Part shown: positions 62,872 through 64,000 of the stretch, in pieces
Layout of the letters: the number at the start of each line of letters is the position of its first letter
Position numbering within the stretch: the stretch's first letter is position 1
NCBI RefSeq assembly: GCF_001281525.1
Contig: NZ_LGCI01000005.1
Span: 798,196-862,195 of the forward strand
Source: Lysinibacillus macroides
Lineage (GTDB): Bacteria > Bacillota > Bacilli > Bacillales_A > Planococcaceae
DNA: 64,000 bases
Direction of reading: 5' to 3'
Made by a program: the position numbers and the translations under genes
Notes under the pieces: generated by a model
Seen by the model: the letters and a program-made list of their open reading frames with translations, nothing else
What the model was told of the DNA's origin: nothing
Databases searched by the model: none

Positions 62872-63039
62872 CCATAATTATACAGGTTTCCAGTTGCCAA
62901 CCTCTGCTGCCAGTCGAGTGTCTCTCTGATTTCCAAACGCCATTCTACCGGTAAGGCACCGCAAAGAAGCAGGCGTAAAAAGCCAGCGAACGATAGGGTT
63001 TTGCAGGAGGGCACTGAAAAAGTCCCTCAGGCACAAGTG
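62872..63039. other. Junction between the cntK remnant and the repeat/IS region
   Basis: The base composition changes from AT-rich to clearly GC-richer just after the cntK fragment stop. No gene is supported. 'gcactgaaaaagtccc' (63011-63026) could be an IS terminal sequence, but I cannot show its inverted partner inside the window. Confidence 0.4.
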
Positions 63040-63077
63040 AGAGAGTACAGGAACGAATATTCGTTCCTGTACTCTCT
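63040..63077. repeat. Perfect 38-bp palindrome
   Basis: AGAGAGTACAGGAACGAAT is followed directly by its exact reverse complement, then by TTTTTC on the plus strand. It could be a terminator, a recombination site or a target of palindrome-seeking IS1182 elements. Confidence 0.9.
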
Positions 63078-63090
63078 TTTTCTTTCGATG

Positions 63091-63210
63091 CCGTTGATTT
63101 CCATTGCGGCGGACGCGTTTCGCGGGCACGGCTCCATCCTTCTCCCTCGCTTTGCTCAGTCCGGGTGCTTCCGCTCGTGCTGTTCCCGCAGAAGTCGCCG
63201 CCTCCATTCC
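63091..63210. repeat. GC-rich structured Bacillaceae intergenic repeat
   Basis: The segment has the familiar wording of a repeat seen in many Bacillaceae genomes: 'ccgttgatttcc', 'ggcggacgcgtttcgcgggc', 'gctttgctcagtccgggtgc', 'ctcgtgctgttcccgc', 'gtcgccgcc'. Internal complementary parts (GCGGG...CCCGC, GGCGGAC...GTCGCC) can fold. The GC content is far above the neighbourhood. Confidence 0.65.
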
Positions 63211-63309
63211 AATCAACTGGGACCACTTTCATCACTAGAAGGGTTTTCTTCTCGTATAATCTCACAAATTTCCTGTATAATTAAAGGACTAATAAAAGGT
63301 GGTGCGACC

Positions 63310-64000
63310 ATGATTTCTAAACAGGAAACATTCAATTTAAGCCCGTACATGGCGTTGTACGATTTAATTATTCCAAAGGACAATATGCTTCGCCAAATCA
63401 ATGAACTTGTGGATTTCTCATTTATTCTAGACGAACTAAAATCGAAATACTGTTTAGTTAATGGCCGTAACGCGATTCCACCGATTCGCATGTTTAAATA
63501 TTTACTGTTAAAAGCGATTCATGACCTGTCGGATGCCGACCTTATCGAACGTTCAAAATTCGATATGTCCTTTAAATATTTTTTAGATATGGCACCAGAA
63601 GAGGAAGTGATCGACCCCAGTTCCCTGACAAAATTCCGTCGACTCCGTCTTCAAGATATGAATTTATTAGATTTACTGATTCAGAAAACTGTTGAAATTG
63701 CTTTAGAGAAAGGACTACTCCTTAGTAAAATGGTGATTGTCGACGCTACCCATACAAAAGCGCGATATAACCAGAAAACGCCCAAAGAATTTTTACAGGA
63801 AAAATCCAAAAATGTACGGAAAGCCGTGTATCAACTAGACGAAAACATGGTCGGAAAATTCCCTGAGAAGCCTGCGTCAAATGAAGTCACAGAAGAATTA
63901 AATTACTGTCGTCAAGTAGTTGAAGCAGTCGAAACACAATCAAAGGTTGCACAAATCCCGGCTGTGAAAGAAAAATTAAATGTTTTAAAAGAAGTGATAG
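63310..64000 (+). mobile_element. IS1182-family transposase (C-terminus outside window)
   Basis: An open frame from ATG at 63310 (after AAAGGTGGTG) to the window edge, at least 230 residues; I translated it by hand. It begins 'MISKQETFNLSPYMALYDLI'. 'NAIPPIRMFKYLLLKAIHDL' and 'FLDMAPEEEVIDPSSLTKFR' follow the IS1182/DUF772 N-terminal domain. The first DDE Asp is in 'MVIVDATHTKARYNQKTP'. The element is on the same strand as the cnt operon and its left flank holds the repeat and palindrome. The rest of the catalytic domain and right end are outside. Confidence 0.85.

Noticed and set aside
62878..63265. Minus-strand frames in the GC-rich repeat
   Set aside because: They run through the structured repeat and the palindrome, and change in composition with them. 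No ribosome site or family motif supports a gene.

Overview
The window looks like a low-GC Bacillaceae chromosome, most likely Lysinibacillus or a close relative. The evidence is a Bacillus-type synteny block (fer-ypbB-recQ-ypbE-ypbG-ypdA ... prsW-sleB-ypeB-ypfA-cmk-ypfD), a bacillithiol-reductase gene, spore germination genes, and sites resembling FapR, sigma-W, Fur and LexA recognition sequences. The genus is inferred from gene content only.

Layout. (1) Positions 1-28.8 kb, minus strand, hold a long phage-tail operon. Read in transcription order it has a zinc-ribbon HTH protein, an unknown protein, a tail-completion-like protein, a second small tail protein, an Ig-decorated major tail protein, a tail chaperone-like protein, a 2153-residue tape measure with an M23 peptidase, a Dit-like protein in two pieces around a carbohydrate-binding gene, a 1270-residue tail endopeptidase/Tal, a PAAR-like tip candidate, and a run of baseplate and receptor-binding proteins built from discoidin, LamG and CBM96/DNRLRE modules. 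No terminase, portal, protease or capsid gene is visible where head genes would normally lie. (2) Positions 29.0-33.3 kb, plus strand, hold the divergent control side: a DGQHR-like protein, a tyrosine-recombinase-fold protein with a degraded active site (the architecture of the SPbeta master repressor MrpR/YopR), an SOS-box promoter before a small unknown gene, several tiny genes, and a 3D-domain protein like SPbeta YorM. Together this suggests a headless SPbeta-related element, possibly a flexible tailocin or a degraded prophage. (3) Positions 33.4-40.2 kb are host genes: sigma-W-type nfeD-floT, GNAT, a soluble chemoreceptor, MFS and TSUP transporters, and fabI with a FapR site. (4) Positions 40.7-55.4 kb are the conserved host block, with a PlsY paralogue and an unusual GNAT-aminotransferase fusion inserted. 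(5) Positions 55.7-62.9 kb are a Fur-box-controlled operon resembling the staphylopine (Cnt) system: CntA lipoprotein, CntB/C permeases, CntD/F ATPases, a CntE exporter and a CntK racemase truncated at its middle. (6) Positions 62.9-64.0 kb hold a GC-rich Bacillaceae repeat, a perfect 38-bp palindrome and the start of an IS1182-type transposase, which probably accounts for the cntK truncation.

How it may work together: the MrpR-like protein would keep the tail operon silent. DNA damage, through LexA, would induce the gene at 31561, which is well placed to act as an antirepressor. The Cnt-like system would import and export a metal-opine complex when iron is low, but the visible cntK lacks its second catalytic half.
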